Shown: positions 41,319 through 51,606, counted from the stretch's first letter. The stretch is 64,000 nucleotides of DNA from Myroides albus (GCF_009711045.1 NZ_WMJX01000002.1:124001-188000), one strand, 5' to 3'. The notes: generated from the letters alone by a model not told the origin. Program-made: numbers and translations.

Positions 41319-43607
41319 ATGAGAGTAATAAAAAAATCATATAAGTATCTCCTAATTGTCGCCATTTTATTCGTTTTATACGCAGTAGGACAGAACTATG
41401 TGAACCATTTTATTCACACTGAACTTCCAAAGATAATCACCGAAAAGAACAATACTCCCTATAACCTAAAGTACGGCAAAGTAGAATACTCACTTGCACT
41501 TCGAAAACTTACGATTAAAGACATTGAGCTAACACCTCATCAAATTTTAAAAGACAAGCAAGCAACGCGTATTGAAGGAAATATATCCTCTATTTTCATA
41601 CAGGGAGTAGAAATCTGGACGCTGCTGAAACAGCACAATTTAATAGCTAATCGCATCGAACTTGATCGGCCTTATATCACCGTATGGAAAAGCGAAAGTG
41701 ACAGTATACAAGAGAATCAATCTACTAAACTAACTGCAGGTATAGATATTTCTAAAATCAAAGTAAACCATGCTGATGTAGTTATCAAAAGTCTTAAAGG
41801 TGGACATATCATCAATCAAATCTACAATTTTTCGAGTAAAGTAGAAGGTGTACATTTTGGACAAGAAACGAAAGACAAACCTATCCCCTTTACCTATACC
41901 TCTTATAGCATGAGTAGTGACTCTGTATACAATCGACTAAATGACAGACACAGTTTAACTATCGGTAAAGTAAATATCACTACAACGGACATTCAAGCAG
42001 ATAGTATCCGCATTAAGCCCTTGCAAAAGAGTCACGAACATATTGACGCGATTAACGAAAACATCCTCTTGTTAAAAATACCAACGCTACACTTATCCAA
42101 AGTCGATTGGGGATATAAGAACATGGATGAGTTCTATGTCACTATAGACGAAATCAACACTAAATCAGCAAAGTTTGGGCTACTTAATAAAAAGCAAAAA
42201 ACGGACAAAAAAGAGCAAACAGAATTAGAAACAGCCCTACCCAAGCTCGTCCCTTTTGATCTAAGTATAAACAAAATTGCAATAGAGGACTTTGCATTTA
42301 ACTCTTTGGATGCTTGGAAATCTGAACACACGAATATAAAAATTAAGAGCATTGTCAACAAAGTAAACGATACATTGCATATCGGTTCAATAGCAGTCGA
42401 TAATGCTGAAGTAACACATATACCACAACGTAAATTAATCACTCCAAAAGCAAAGGGAAAAAAGATCTTAGATATAGTCAAAATAGATTCTCTGACCGTT
42501 AGCAATACAAACTTTGTAATAAAAGAAAACAACAACAAACAAAATAAACTATCTGTAGATAGTGTTAGTGCGGTTATTAAAGACATCTATATCACTCCGC
42601 TAACAGCTGTTAACAAATTGCCATTTGCCTATGGAGAAACGCAGTTCAAAACACGTAAAGTAAATTTTGACTCTGGTAAGTATTACCAAATAGAAATGGA
42701 TAATATAGCCATTTCCAATCATACGATGTCCTTTAATAACTTTGTGATGAACCCTAAAATGTCTCGCAAGCAAATGGTCAAAACATTCAAGTACGCCGAT
42801 GATATTTTCAGGTTAAAAGCGAAAGAAATTTCTTTGACAGACTACGAATGGGGATTTGACGAGAAAGGAGTTGTTTTTTTTAATACAAAACTCTTGCAGT
42901 TAGACCAACTAAATGCAAACATCTATAGAGATAAAATACCTCCTCATAACATGAGTAATAAGTCGATGTTTAGCAAAAAGCTACGCGACATCAACTTTGG
43001 GTTAAGAATAGATGAAGTACGCATAAGAAAATCGCATTTGGTATATGAAGAAAGCGATGCTAAAGCAGTAGCACCGGGTAAAATTACACTTGGTAATTTC
43101 ACTGCAAATATTAAGAACTTAGCCAGTGGATACAACAAGAAAAAACTACCACTAACAACTATATCCGTAGATGCCAACTTTATGAATGCAGCACCTCTAC
43201 ATGTAGATTGGTCATTTAATATTCTGAATAGAGCTGATAAATTTAATATTAAGGGAACTGTAAAAAATTTCCCTGCTACTGCGATGCAGCCCTTCCTACA
43301 ACCTTATGTCAAAGCCTCCACAGATGGAAAACTTGAACTTGTGCAGTTTAATTTCTCAGGAGATGCCAAAGTCGCTACAGGTACATTCGGTATGAAATAC
43401 CAAAACTTAAGAGTAACTATTTACCGTAAAGATGGCAAAGCAAAGAAAAAAGTACTCTCTGCATTAGGTAACCTAATCATTCGCGATAACTCTAAAGGAG
43501 AGCTAAAAACGGTAAATATCAAAAAGGTTCAAAAAGTTGAAGAAAAGTCTTTCTTTAACTACCTTTGGTTATGTATTCTACAAGGTTTAAAGCAAACCAT
43601 ATTATAA
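41319..43607 (+). CDS. AsmA-like/DUF748-like membrane-anchored protein
   Basis: The 762-residue protein has a single N-terminal membrane helix (about residues 9-25) and a long, beta-rich periplasmic part with repeated alternations such as KLTIKDIELT, SLKGGHIINQI and GNFTANIKNLA. This is typical of AsmA/DUF748 proteins, thought to act as lipid-transfer bridges or assembly aids in the cell envelope. The C-terminal region (KFNIKGTVKNFPATAMQPFLQP, then GDAKVATGTFGMKYQNL) is most family-like. It is followed after 18 nt by the dehydrogenase gene. The assignment is by overall character rather than a diagnostic motif. Confidence 0.72.
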   Translation: MRVIKKSYKYLLIVAILFVLYAVGQNYVNHFIHTELPKIITEKNNTPYNLKYGKVEYSLALRKLTIKDIELTPHQILKDKQATRIEGNISSIFIQGVEIWTLLKQHNLIANRIELDRPYITVWKSESDSIQENQSTKLTAGIDISKIKVNHADVVIKSLKGGHIINQIYNFSSKVEGVHFGQETKDKPIPFTYTSYSMSSDSVYNRLNDRHSLTIGKVNITTTDIQADSIRIKPLQKSHEHIDAINENILLLKIPTLHLSKVDWGYKNMDEFYVTIDEINTKSAKFGLLNKKQKTDKKEQTELETALPKLVPFDLSINKIAIEDFAFNSLDAWKSEHTNIKIKSIVNKVNDTLHIGSIAVDNAEVTHIPQRKLITPKAKGKKILDIVKIDSLTVSNTNFVIKENNNKQNKLSVDSVSAVIKDIYITPLTAVNKLPFAYGETQFKTRKVNFDSGKYYQIEMDNIAISNHTMSFNNFVMNPKMSRKQMVKTFKYADDIFRLKAKEISLTDYEWGFDEKGVVFFNTKLLQLDQLNANIYRDKIPPHNMSNKSMFSKKLRDINFGLRIDEVRIRKSHLVYEESDAKAVAPGKITLGNFTANIKNLASGYNKKKLPLTTISVDANFMNAAPLHVDWSFNILNRADKFNIKGTVKNFPATAMQPFLQPYVKASTDGKLELVQFNFSGDAKVATGTFGMKYQNLRVTIYRKDGKAKKKVLSALGNLIIRDNSKGELKTVNIKKVQKVEEKSFFNYLWLCILQGLKQTIL

Positions 43608-43625
43608 CCACTAAAAAAGACTATT

Positions 43626-44372
43626 ATGAAAACAGCCTTCATTACTGGTGCTACTTCTGGCATAGGAAAAGCAACAGCTATTGCATTAGCTAACAATTAC
43701 AGACTAATATTGTGCGGAAGAAGATCAGATAAATTAGAGGAATTGAAAAGAGAACTTTCTTCTCAAACAGAAGTTCAAACACTGACTTTCGACGTTAGCG
43801 ATAAGCGACAAGTAAATGAGGCAATCCAATCTTTGCCAAAAGAATGGCAAAAGATCGATGTTTTAATCAATAATGCAGGGAATGCACATGGCCTATCGAC
43901 TTTCCAAGATGCTGAACTCGATGACCTGGAAGCGATGATTGACATTAATGTCAAAGGTCTTATTTACGTAACGAAAGCAATTCTCCCTTTAATGCTATTG
44001 GGACAAAGTGGACACATCATCAACCTATCCTCTATTGCTGGTAAAGAAACCTATCAAAATGGGACTGTGTATTGTGCTTCTAAATCAGCTGTAGAATCTA
44101 TTTCGAAAGGTCTGCGTTTAGACTTAGTCAATACCGGCATTAAAGTTACGAATGTTGCCCCTGGAGCTGTTGAAACAGAGTTTTCTCTCATTCGATTTAA
44201 AGGAGATAAAGATAGAGCCTCAAAAGTTTACGAAGGATATACTCCCCTTTTGGCAGAAGACATTGCCCATGCAATCGCCTACGCAGTTAATGCGCCAGAG
44301 CACGTTCAAATAGCAGATATGACTATATTTCCAAAAGCACAAGCTGGACCAACTGTATTTAATAAAAAGTAA
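43626..44372 (+). CDS. Short-chain dehydrogenase/reductase (YdfG-like)
   Basis: The 248-residue enzyme has the classical SDR layout: the NAD(P)-binding TGATSGIGKATA at residues 8-19, NNAGNAHG, the catalytic Ser in INLSSIAGKE, YxxxK as YCASK and a PGAVETEF segment. The combination GRRSDKLEEL and DVSDKRQV after strand 2 points to NADP use, as in YdfG (3-hydroxy acid dehydrogenase acting on serine and related compounds). The substrate is not certain. It probably shares a transcript with the preceding AsmA-like gene. Confidence 0.93.
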   Translation: MKTAFITGATSGIGKATAIALANNYRLILCGRRSDKLEELKRELSSQTEVQTLTFDVSDKRQVNEAIQSLPKEWQKIDVLINNAGNAHGLSTFQDAELDDLEAMIDINVKGLIYVTKAILPLMLLGQSGHIINLSSIAGKETYQNGTVYCASKSAVESISKGLRLDLVNTGIKVTNVAPGAVETEFSLIRFKGDKDRASKVYEGYTPLLAEDIAHAIAYAVNAPEHVQIADMTIFPKAQAGPTVFNKK

Positions 44373-44437
44373 AAAAAATACTGGGAAATCACATAACTTT
44401 ACAGCAATAAAACTCACTGTAATTCAATTTTTATAGA

Positions 44438-45085
44438 ATGAAAAAAATAATAGCCATAGGACTTTTTATAGGGCTATATTGCAATGTTAGTTGGGCTGAA
44501 ACAATTCATGCACAATTAGATATTAAATCGGAAATAACAGTAAAAGTAGATACTGTTTTTATTGATTTAAAGAATGATCCTGATTTTAAATTCAAAAATA
44601 ACTTACGTTGGTTTCAAGATTCCGACTTAGCTCTTTTTGGCATAAAGAAAAAGACTGGAGAACTATTTATGGAGCCGATGTTCTCACAAATTGAATCATT
44701 TGTAGATAATCTATCTATTGTCACCTTTGATGACCTTCAAGGTGCTATAAATAATAAAGGAGAAATAATTATTCCCTTTCAATATGAAGAATTACAAACA
44801 AGCAGTGAAGGGATGATTGCTTTCTATGAAAATGGCTTATGGGGCTTTTTCAACACATTAGGTGAAGTGGTTATAGAGCCATCTTTTGAATACGTCGGAA
44901 GTTTTTCTGATGGTCTGGTCTTGGCATCCAAAGACAATTTGTTTGGATACATCAACAAAAAAGGCAAAATCGCCATTCCATTTCAATACGATTACGCAAG
45001 TAATTTTGAAGATGGACAAGCACAGGTAGAAGTGAGATTTCAATCGTTTATTATCAATAAAAAAGGAGTAAAAATAGCGGATTGA
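44438..45085 (+). CDS. Secreted WG-repeat protein
   Basis: The 215-residue protein has a signal peptide (cleavage near NVSWA) and two to three WG beta-repeats: NGLWGFFNTLGEVVIEPSFEYVG and DNLFGYINKKGKIAIPFQYDYAS, plus a degenerate earlier copy around GAINNKGEIIIPFQYEE. WG repeats are common in Bacteroidetes surface and periplasmic proteins and are likely structural. A -7-like box (taacttta) lies about 50 nt upstream. Nothing links it to a pathway. Confidence 0.87.
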   Translation: MKKIIAIGLFIGLYCNVSWAETIHAQLDIKSEITVKVDTVFIDLKNDPDFKFKNNLRWFQDSDLALFGIKKKTGELFMEPMFSQIESFVDNLSIVTFDDLQGAINNKGEIIIPFQYEELQTSSEGMIAFYENGLWGFFNTLGEVVIEPSFEYVGSFSDGLVLASKDNLFGYINKKGKIAIPFQYDYASNFEDGQAQVEVRFQSFIINKKGVKIAD

Positions 45086-45091
45086 TGGGTA

Positions 45092-45126
45092 TAAAAAAAC
45101 GGGAACTTACTATTCCCGTTTTTTTA
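45092..45126. terminator. Bidirectional terminator between WG-repeat and receptor genes
   Basis: A stem acgggaa/ttcccgt with a 7-nt loop is flanked by long A and T runs. It lies just after the WG-repeat gene stop and just beyond the convergent receptor gene. Confidence 0.82.
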
Positions 45127-45139
45127 TAGCCCTGGTCTA

Positions 45140-47020
45140 TTAAAGCCCATTAAACTTGACTCCTACTGAAAACCATCTACCTGGCATAGGGACAGCTCCT
45201 GCTTCAATATAAGTGGTATCAAATATATTTTGTGCATCTAAGTAAAAGCTGTAATTCTTTACATTGTAATTTAGTCGAATATCATTAATCCAATAGCTCT
45301 TATAACTAATGCGTTCACTGTAGCGATTTACCAATGTCGCACTAAAGTTTTTATAACTGTAATTAACTGAAGCTACAAATTGGTTGCGCAAACTCTCAAT
45401 AGCGTACTTAGATAACTTTTCACTATCCTTGTTCTCAACTTTTGGATCTAAATAGGTGTAGGACATCCCTATATTCCATTTAGAAACTCCTTTACCGATA
45501 AGATAGTTTGCTCTAGTATTAAATCCTTTTGTCTTATTCTTCATTGCATTATATGGCTGATAAGGATTTGAAACATCTACTCTCACCCAGTCAATAAAGT
45601 CGTTGATATCTCGGTAGAAAGCAAATGCTTCAACACTCAACCTATTCTTTTGAAACTTACCTCCTAACTCAATCTGATAAGCTTTTTCTGGTTCTAAATC
45701 AGGATTTCCAATATTACCCGGTCTTTGATCTAAATACAAATCCGTAAAGCTCGGTATTCTACTTGCTGTACCTGCATTAAACAAAGCTTTCCAATTCTCG
45801 TTGATAGTATAACTTGCATCTACACCTGGAAAGAATTCCCAACCATACTTCGTATTGTAATTGACATAAGCTCCTACATTGATGTCTAAACGATCAAAAA
45901 ACTCTCGTTGTAATTCCGCATACATTCCATAATTTGTCTTACTGTGATCGCCAATATTCGTAGAGTTTATCTCTTCATATCTCATCTCTCCTCCAAATGA
46001 AATCTTAGCGAAATCAGCAAGATATTCCCCTCGTAGATTAGATGTTATTGCATGCGAGTAATGTCTACTTCTCGCTACATCTAAATTATGTCTAAAATAC
46101 TGATAATCATCAAAATTATAGCGATAAGCCACACTTGGCATAAGTGTAAAACGATCACTCAAATAATGTCTTGAACTAATATTAAACATTGTCGTTGATA
46201 CAATTTCTTTTGACTCTTTATCACCTGGGGCAGCATAAAAACCATTAGCTCCAAAAGAGCTTCTCGCATATCCTCCTAACACCATTATACTGTTATTCTC
46301 GTTAGGTACAAAGTTACCTTGATAAAAGGCTTTGTTATTGTGATAAGCAGTATTGTAGCGATAGCCATTTCCCGAATCATGACTACCAAACAACATATGG
46401 TTGCTCTTCTCTTTCAGCAAAGTACCGCCTACTTGAACTCCTCTCCCATTAAAAACCTCACCGTGATCATCCTCTTTGTCCTTCTTAAAGTTTGTACCGC
46501 CATATACATGAGCAAATAAACCATCTTTCTTTGGGTTCTTAGTTACGATATTAACTACTCCTGTCAAGCTATTGATACCATACAAGCGAGCAGATGGTCC
46601 ACGCACAATCTCGATGCGTTCAATCGCCTCTAAAGGTATAGGTATATTTAAGCTATTGTGTCCTGTTTGTGGATCAGAAATTTTTTGTCCATTTAACAAC
46701 AATACATTTTGTTCGAAACTACCTCCGTCTATGCTCAAATCCGCTTGAGTACCAAATGGACCACGTTGACGAATATCAACCCCAGCACTATAACTTAATA
46801 GCTCATTGACAGAAGAAACAGGAAGTTGTTTAATTTCCTCTTGACCTATAATGGTAATATTCCTATTCTTTAAGGTACTTGGCAGCTGAAGGCGCTGATT
46901 ATAAATAACTATTTCCTCAATCTTTGTAGAATCGTCTATTCTATCTTCTCTTTCTTGTACTTGTGCATTTGCAGCCAAATAACTAAATACAATCACCGAA
47001 GTAATTAGAAATCTTTTCAT
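45140..47020 (-). CDS. TonB-dependent outer-membrane receptor (BtuB/CirA-like)
   Basis: The 626-residue protein has a signal peptide ending LAANAQ, a TonB-box-like stretch (KIEEIVIYNQR), a plug domain (SVNELLSYSAGVDIRQRGPFGTQADLSIDGG, EAIERIEIVRGPSARLYGINSLTGVVNIVTK) and a 22-strand barrel ending with an aromatic residue-containing GVKFNGL. It is of the compact receptor class that includes vitamin B12 and siderophore receptors. I looked for a cobalamin riboswitch upstream and did not find one, so the B12 assignment is not supported. It is divergent from the L,D-transpeptidase gene. Confidence 0.9.
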   Translation of the reverse strand: MKRFLITSVIVFSYLAANAQVQEREDRIDDSTKIEEIVIYNQRLQLPSTLKNRNITIIGQEEIKQLPVSSVNELLSYSAGVDIRQRGPFGTQADLSIDGGSFEQNVLLLNGQKISDPQTGHNSLNIPIPLEAIERIEIVRGPSARLYGINSLTGVVNIVTKNPKKDGLFAHVYGGTNFKKDKEDDHGEVFNGRGVQVGGTLLKEKSNHMLFGSHDSGNGYRYNTAYHNNKAFYQGNFVPNENNSIMVLGGYARSSFGANGFYAAPGDKESKEIVSTTMFNISSRHYLSDRFTLMPSVAYRYNFDDYQYFRHNLDVARSRHYSHAITSNLRGEYLADFAKISFGGEMRYEEINSTNIGDHSKTNYGMYAELQREFFDRLDINVGAYVNYNTKYGWEFFPGVDASYTINENWKALFNAGTASRIPSFTDLYLDQRPGNIGNPDLEPEKAYQIELGGKFQKNRLSVEAFAFYRDINDFIDWVRVDVSNPYQPYNAMKNKTKGFNTRANYLIGKGVSKWNIGMSYTYLDPKVENKDSEKLSKYAIESLRNQFVASVNYSYKNFSATLVNRYSERISYKSYWINDIRLNYNVKNYSFYLDAQNIFDTTYIEAGAVPMPGRWFSVGVKFNGL

Positions 47021-47280
47021 TTTGTATTTATTTCAATCGTTAGTTTATCCTGTTGATCTTCACAATGAATCACAGTGCAAACTTACAGGGAGAACAGCTA
47101 AAGCGAATAGTCCGGTTTTTAATTTTAGCATAGTCCACTTTGTATCCCTAAAATTCTAATAATGTAAACAAACGGATAACCCTCATGGCGAAAATTGCTA
47201 AACTGCACAATTTCAGACTATAATAAAATAAATCATTTAAAATTAAAAATTATTACTAATTTTAGTATTATTTTCTTAAA

Positions 47281-48873
47281 ATGAAAAACTTATACTATCT
47301 AATACCCTTGCTGATTTTCTATACTGCGTGCAAGAAACCAGTGGCTCAGCAAATGCAAATTGTCTACAACGACAGCATTAAAGTTCAACCTTTAGACTAT
47401 AAGGCTGCTATTGTTATGGACAGTATTATCCTATCTAAACAGAGCGAAAATGTGCAGTCGTTTTATGCACTAAATGACAATAAATCAGCTTGGTTTGACA
47501 AAGACAACAGAGCTCAGTTAATTCAGATTATAAATGATAATTACAAAGAAGGTATCATTCAGAATAAGAACTTGCAAATTGATAGCTTGAAATACTATCA
47601 TGCGAATTACGCTGACTTAGATGATCAAGCAAAAACAAGAGCGGATATTCTTTTCAGTAAGAGCTTTGTTTTGAATGCCAATAATTTCTTCAATGGCGTA
47701 CTGAACCCAAAGCGCCTATCTAAAGATTGGGATTTAGATCGAAAAGAGTTAAATGCTGAGGCCACTATGCTACTCGCTCTTGACAATAGAGCTATTGTTA
47801 CAACCTTTGATAGTCTGCGCCCTGTACATAAAGAATATACTTATCTGAAACAAAAGTTGGAAGATTTGTATCATTTACAAAAAGATACTTTGCACCCTAT
47901 CACCCAAAACGTGAATGTCAATGATACAGTACAGGGAATAGAAACAATCAAGAAACACTTGTCATTTCTGTCTTTATATGCAGACTCTTTGAAAATAGAC
48001 AACGTATACGATCAAGGTTTAGAAACTACTGTAAAGCAGCTTCAAACAGCTAAGAAATTGCCAGTTTCGAACAAGCTTGATGTAAATCTTATTAAGGCCA
48101 TTGACAATGAAGAAAATAGAATAAAAGAAAAGCTAATCGTAAACCTTGAAAGATGGCGTTGGTTTCCAAGAACTTTTGGTGATCATTATATCTTGGTAAA
48201 TATAGCTGGGTTTAATTTGGTTACTGTTTCTAATAAGGACACAATAAAAGAACATAAAGTAATTGTGGGAACTACAGCGCGTAAAACACCAATTCTTACC
48301 TCCACATTGACTAATATCTCAATGAACCCAACTTGGACAGTGCCACCAACTATTTTAAAAAATGATATGGCACCCAAAGCAGCCACAGACTCAACTTATT
48401 TTGGCAAAAGAAACTTTACAATCTACGATAAATCAACAGGAAAAGCAGTAGATCCAAAAGAGTGGAATGCGGACAAATACGGTTCATATCGATATGTGCA
48501 AAAAGGAGGTCCAGGAAATACATTGGGCCGCATCAAGTTTATGTTCAATAACAATCATGCCGTATATTTACACGATACGCCAAATCACGCTTATTTTAAC
48601 CGAGAAAATAGAAATATGAGTTCAGGTTGCGTTCGAGTACAAGACCCATTTGATTTGGCCGAATTTATATTTCAAGTACAAGAGAATGATATATCAAAAG
48701 AAAAAGTAGACGAAATCATAAAATCGCACAAAACGACTAACTTTAAAGTATCGGAAATACCAGTTCATGTACATCAATTGTATTGGACAATACAAGTGGA
48801 TAAGAAAGGAAATATTAAAGAGTACAGAGATGTATACAACTTTGACTCTGATTTATATAAAAAATTACAATAG
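47281..48873 (+). CDS. L,D-transpeptidase lipoprotein, YcbB/LdtD-like
   Basis: The 530-residue protein has a lipobox (YTAC, C17), a peptidoglycan-binding-like middle region (about residues 190-265, with LPVSNKLDVNLIKAIDNEENR) and a C-terminal YkuD domain. The catalytic motif is complete: H431 in YLHDTPNHAYF and C450 in SSGCVRVQDPFDLAEFI. It forms 3-3 cross-links or attaches groups to meso-diaminopimelate in peptidoglycan, acting in the periplasm. It is preceded by a receptor on the other strand and followed by a second YkuD-type gene in the convergent orientation. Confidence 0.92.
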   Translation: MKNLYYLIPLLIFYTACKKPVAQQMQIVYNDSIKVQPLDYKAAIVMDSIILSKQSENVQSFYALNDNKSAWFDKDNRAQLIQIINDNYKEGIIQNKNLQIDSLKYYHANYADLDDQAKTRADILFSKSFVLNANNFFNGVLNPKRLSKDWDLDRKELNAEATMLLALDNRAIVTTFDSLRPVHKEYTYLKQKLEDLYHLQKDTLHPITQNVNVNDTVQGIETIKKHLSFLSLYADSLKIDNVYDQGLETTVKQLQTAKKLPVSNKLDVNLIKAIDNEENRIKEKLIVNLERWRWFPRTFGDHYILVNIAGFNLVTVSNKDTIKEHKVIVGTTARKTPILTSTLTNISMNPTWTVPPTILKNDMAPKAATDSTYFGKRNFTIYDKSTGKAVDPKEWNADKYGSYRYVQKGGPGNTLGRIKFMFNNNHAVYLHDTPNHAYFNRENRNMSSGCVRVQDPFDLAEFIFQVQENDISKEKVDEIIKSHKTTNFKVSEIPVHVHQLYWTIQVDKKGNIKEYRDVYNFDSDLYKKLQ

Positions 48874-48880
48874 CCCAATA

Positions 48881-48912
48881 AAAAAGCAGTTCACGATGAA
48901 CTGCTTTTTATA
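48881..48912. terminator. Terminator between two YkuD genes
   Basis: A 13-bp stem (48881-48893 with 48897-48909) with a 3-nt loop and A and T flanks lies between the two convergent genes. Confidence 0.85.
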
Positions 48913-48935
48913 TATAAACGTTTTACACTAAAAAA

Positions 48936-49697
48936 CTAAACTATTCTTGACTTTACTTGATAGTCTTTATTAGGATGGTAAATAAAAAGACATGATTTAC
49001 CTTTAATTAACTCTATCAAAGTATCATTCACTTCTACTGGAACTGCAGGGCAACCATAACTTCTACCCAATTTTCCTTGCGCTCTTACAAGGTCTTCAGA
49101 AGCATAGTCTGCTCCGTGAACAACAATTGCTCTTGCTCTTGCATTGTCATTAATCCCTCTTTCTACTCCATCCAATCGCAATGAAAACCCATTGCGACCT
49201 GTATATGTTTCACCTGTTTTGTAGAACCCTAAACTACTCATATGTGAATTTATTCGGTTAGAAAAAGCAGTAGCATATTCATCACCCGTCTTTTTGCCAT
49301 GTGCAACGTACGACTGTAGAACAACCTCATTCGAATCCATATCAATAACCCATAAGCGCTGTTGTGAGGAAGATAAACTAAAATCGACGATTGTCAACTT
49401 AGTGTTTAATATTTCACCATTCTCAACCATCTTATAATAGCCGCGCAAAGCCGTACTAAAAACCTTTAAAGAAGGAGCTTCATATGAATTTAAAGTAAGG
49501 GAGTTATACGTTGAAGTTGCCAAACTTTCAAAACTATCCTCACTTTTGATCTCTTCTAATTCTCTTGTATTCGCAACATCAACTTCATTCACTAAGTTAA
49601 TTGTCTCTACATTTGTCCAATTTCTCTCATAATTTGTACGACCAGCTCCAACAATAGAAAACGTCAATACAAATAAAGCAATAAACTTTGTTCTCAT
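48936..49697 (-). CDS. YkuD_2-type murein L,D-transpeptidase catalytic domain protein
   Basis: The 253-residue protein has a signal peptide and a C-terminal domain of the YkuD_2 type: LTIVDFSLSSSQQRLWVIDM, then VVHGADYASED and GRSYGCPAVPVEVND with catalytic C216 and the preceding histidine. These enzymes or homologs are thought to modify peptidoglycan cross-links. The first 85 residues of the mature protein are polar and unassigned. It lies convergent to the other L,D-transpeptidase, so the two act on the same polymer, but they are not an operon. Confidence 0.9.
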   Translation of the reverse strand: MRTKFIALFVLTFSIVGAGRTNYERNWTNVETINLVNEVDVANTRELEEIKSEDSFESLATSTYNSLTLNSYEAPSLKVFSTALRGYYKMVENGEILNTKLTIVDFSLSSSQQRLWVIDMDSNEVVLQSYVAHGKKTGDEYATAFSNRINSHMSSLGFYKTGETYTGRNGFSLRLDGVERGINDNARARAIVVHGADYASEDLVRAQGKLGRSYGCPAVPVEVNDTLIELIKGKSCLFIYHPNKDYQVKSRIV

Positions 49698-50010
49698 TAA
49701 TTCATTATTCTTTTTTAGGGTTAAAATTTTTATAGAAACGTAAATTTATAAAATATCTTTTAAACTTTCCTACAATTTTATAAATGTGTTACTAAATAAC
49801 TACTACTAAAACGCAACACTTCCAACTATATTTCAACAACTTAGAAAATATCGGGCCATTTTTGGTTAATAAAAATAGAATTAAGCAATATCAGTTACAG
49901 ATTCGAAAAAAATAAAAGTCTAACAGAATTAAGGAGGAAACAATCTACTAATTTGATAACTATACGTAACTTTGTATAACACAATGAAGTTATAATTAAA
50001 TTTTAAGGCT
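49698..50010. other. 313-bp divergent promoter region
   Basis: The gpmI promoter lies at the right end. The rest is AT-rich sequence without genes or clear repeats. Confidence 0.5.
49967..49974 (+). promoter_or_regulatory. -7 promoter box of gpmI
   Basis: The sequence taactttg fits TAnnTTTG and ends 36 nt before the ATG. Confidence 0.6.
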
Positions 50011-51528
50011 ATGAATAAAAAAGTAATCTTAATGATTTTGGATGGATGGGGACAAACACAAGATCCAAAAGTATCTGCTATAGAATTTGCTAAAACACCT
50101 TTTATAGATTCATTATACACAAAATATCCTAATACATTCGTTCTTACTGATGGACTAAATGTGGGACTACCAAAAGGGCAAATGGGGAACTCTGAAGTAG
50201 GACACATGAACTTAGGAGCTGGGCGAATTGTTTACCAAGACCTTGTAAAAATCAACATGGCAGTAGAAAACAATGAAATTGCCAAAGAACCAGAATTAGT
50301 TAAAGCATTTGAATATGCTAAGAAAAATAATAAGAAAGTTCACTTTTTAGGACTGCTTTCTGATGGTGGAGTACACTCGCATGAACAACATCTTTACGGT
50401 CTAGTAAATGCCGCTTCAGATGCTGGAGTAAAAGATGTATTTGTACACGCTTTTACAGATGGACGTGACGTAGATCCAAAATCAGGTGTAAAACACGTAA
50501 CAAACTTAGAGAAGAACCTTGAGGGAACCTCTGGTAAACTTGCTTCAATCATAGGCCGTTATTATGCAATGGATAGAGATAAACGATGGGAAAGAGTTGC
50601 CTTAGCTTATCACCTTATCGTAAACGGTCAGGGAGAACATTCAACAAATGCTATTGAAAGCATAAAAGCAAGTTATGCAAATGACATTACAGATGAGTTT
50701 ATAAAACCAATTGTAATGGTAGATCAAAACGATAAACCGATTGGCAATGTGGAAGCAGACGACGTAGTTATCTTCTTTAACTTCCGTACAGATAGAGGTC
50801 GTGAGTTATCTCAAGTATTATCTCAAGTAGATCATCCTGAGCACGACATGAAAAAACTGCCATTGTACTTTGTTACTTTAACTAATTATGATGATACCTT
50901 TAAAAATGTAAAAGTGGTTTACGACAAAGAAAACCTTCACAATACATTAGGAGAAATCCTTGAAAAACACGGTAAAAAGCAGATTCGTATCGCTGAAACA
51001 GAGAAATACCCACACGTAACATTCTTCTTCTCTGGTGGTAGAGAGTTGCCTTTTGAGGGAGAGCAACGTATCCTATGTCCTTCTCCTAAAGTTGCAACAT
51101 ATGACCTCAAACCAGAAATGAGTGCTTTTGATTTAAAAGATGCACTTGTACCAGAACTTAAAAAAGGAGAGGTTGACTTTGTTTGTTTGAACTTTGCCAA
51201 TGGAGATATGGTTGGACATACTGGCGTAATGTCTGCTGCTATTAAAGCTTGTGAGGCTGTTGATAAATGTGTTGAAGAGGTTGTTACAACAGCAGTTGAC
51301 AATGATTACACTGTGATTATATTAGCAGACCACGGAAATTGTGAGGTTATGATTAACCCAGATGGAACTCCTAATACAGCACACACAACTAATCCTGTTC
51401 CTATTATCATAGTTGATAAAGACATTAAAGAAGTAAAAGACGGTGTTCTTGGTGACTTAGCCCCTACTATTTTAAAATTAATGGGCGTACCTCAACCAAA
51501 AGAAATGACAAGACATTCTTTGGTATAA
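50011..51528 (+). CDS. gpmI: 2,3-bisphosphoglycerate-independent phosphoglycerate mutase
   Basis: The 505-residue enzyme interconverts 3- and 2-phosphoglycerate in glycolysis using two manganese ions. Diagnostic segments are MILDGWG at the N-terminus, the phosphorylated serine in GNSEVGHMNLGAGRIV, DGRDVDPKSG and NFRTDRGRELSQ, and the C-terminal metal ligands in LADHGNCEVM and TAHTTNPVPI. The length is normal and all metal-binding motifs look intact. It is monocistronic with a good promoter and terminator. Confidence 0.97.
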   Translation: MNKKVILMILDGWGQTQDPKVSAIEFAKTPFIDSLYTKYPNTFVLTDGLNVGLPKGQMGNSEVGHMNLGAGRIVYQDLVKINMAVENNEIAKEPELVKAFEYAKKNNKKVHFLGLLSDGGVHSHEQHLYGLVNAASDAGVKDVFVHAFTDGRDVDPKSGVKHVTNLEKNLEGTSGKLASIIGRYYAMDRDKRWERVALAYHLIVNGQGEHSTNAIESIKASYANDITDEFIKPIVMVDQNDKPIGNVEADDVVIFFNFRTDRGRELSQVLSQVDHPEHDMKKLPLYFVTLTNYDDTFKNVKVVYDKENLHNTLGEILEKHGKKQIRIAETEKYPHVTFFFSGGRELPFEGEQRILCPSPKVATYDLKPEMSAFDLKDALVPELKKGEVDFVCLNFANGDMVGHTGVMSAAIKACEAVDKCVEEVVTTAVDNDYTVIILADHGNCEVMINPDGTPNTAHTTNPVPIIIVDKDIKEVKDGVLGDLAPTILKLMGVPQPKEMTRHSLV

Positions 51529-51544
51529 AAGATTACAACATACG

Positions 51545-51580
51545 AAAAAGACCATGCAATAACTTGCATGGTCTTTTTAC
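51545..51580 (+). terminator. Terminator of gpmI
   Basis: A perfect 15-bp stem (51545-51559 with 51564-51578) with a 4-nt loop and a T run lies 16 nt after the stop codon. The convergent Crp-like gene ends 27 nt further on. Confidence 0.88.
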
Positions 51581-51606
51581 TTATATACATCAAAAAATTG
51601 ACTAAT

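Noticed and set aside
47021-47280. Cobalamin riboswitch upstream of the BtuB-like receptor
   Set aside because: I searched for the B12-box consensus on the minus strand and saw no convincing match or the paired elements around it.
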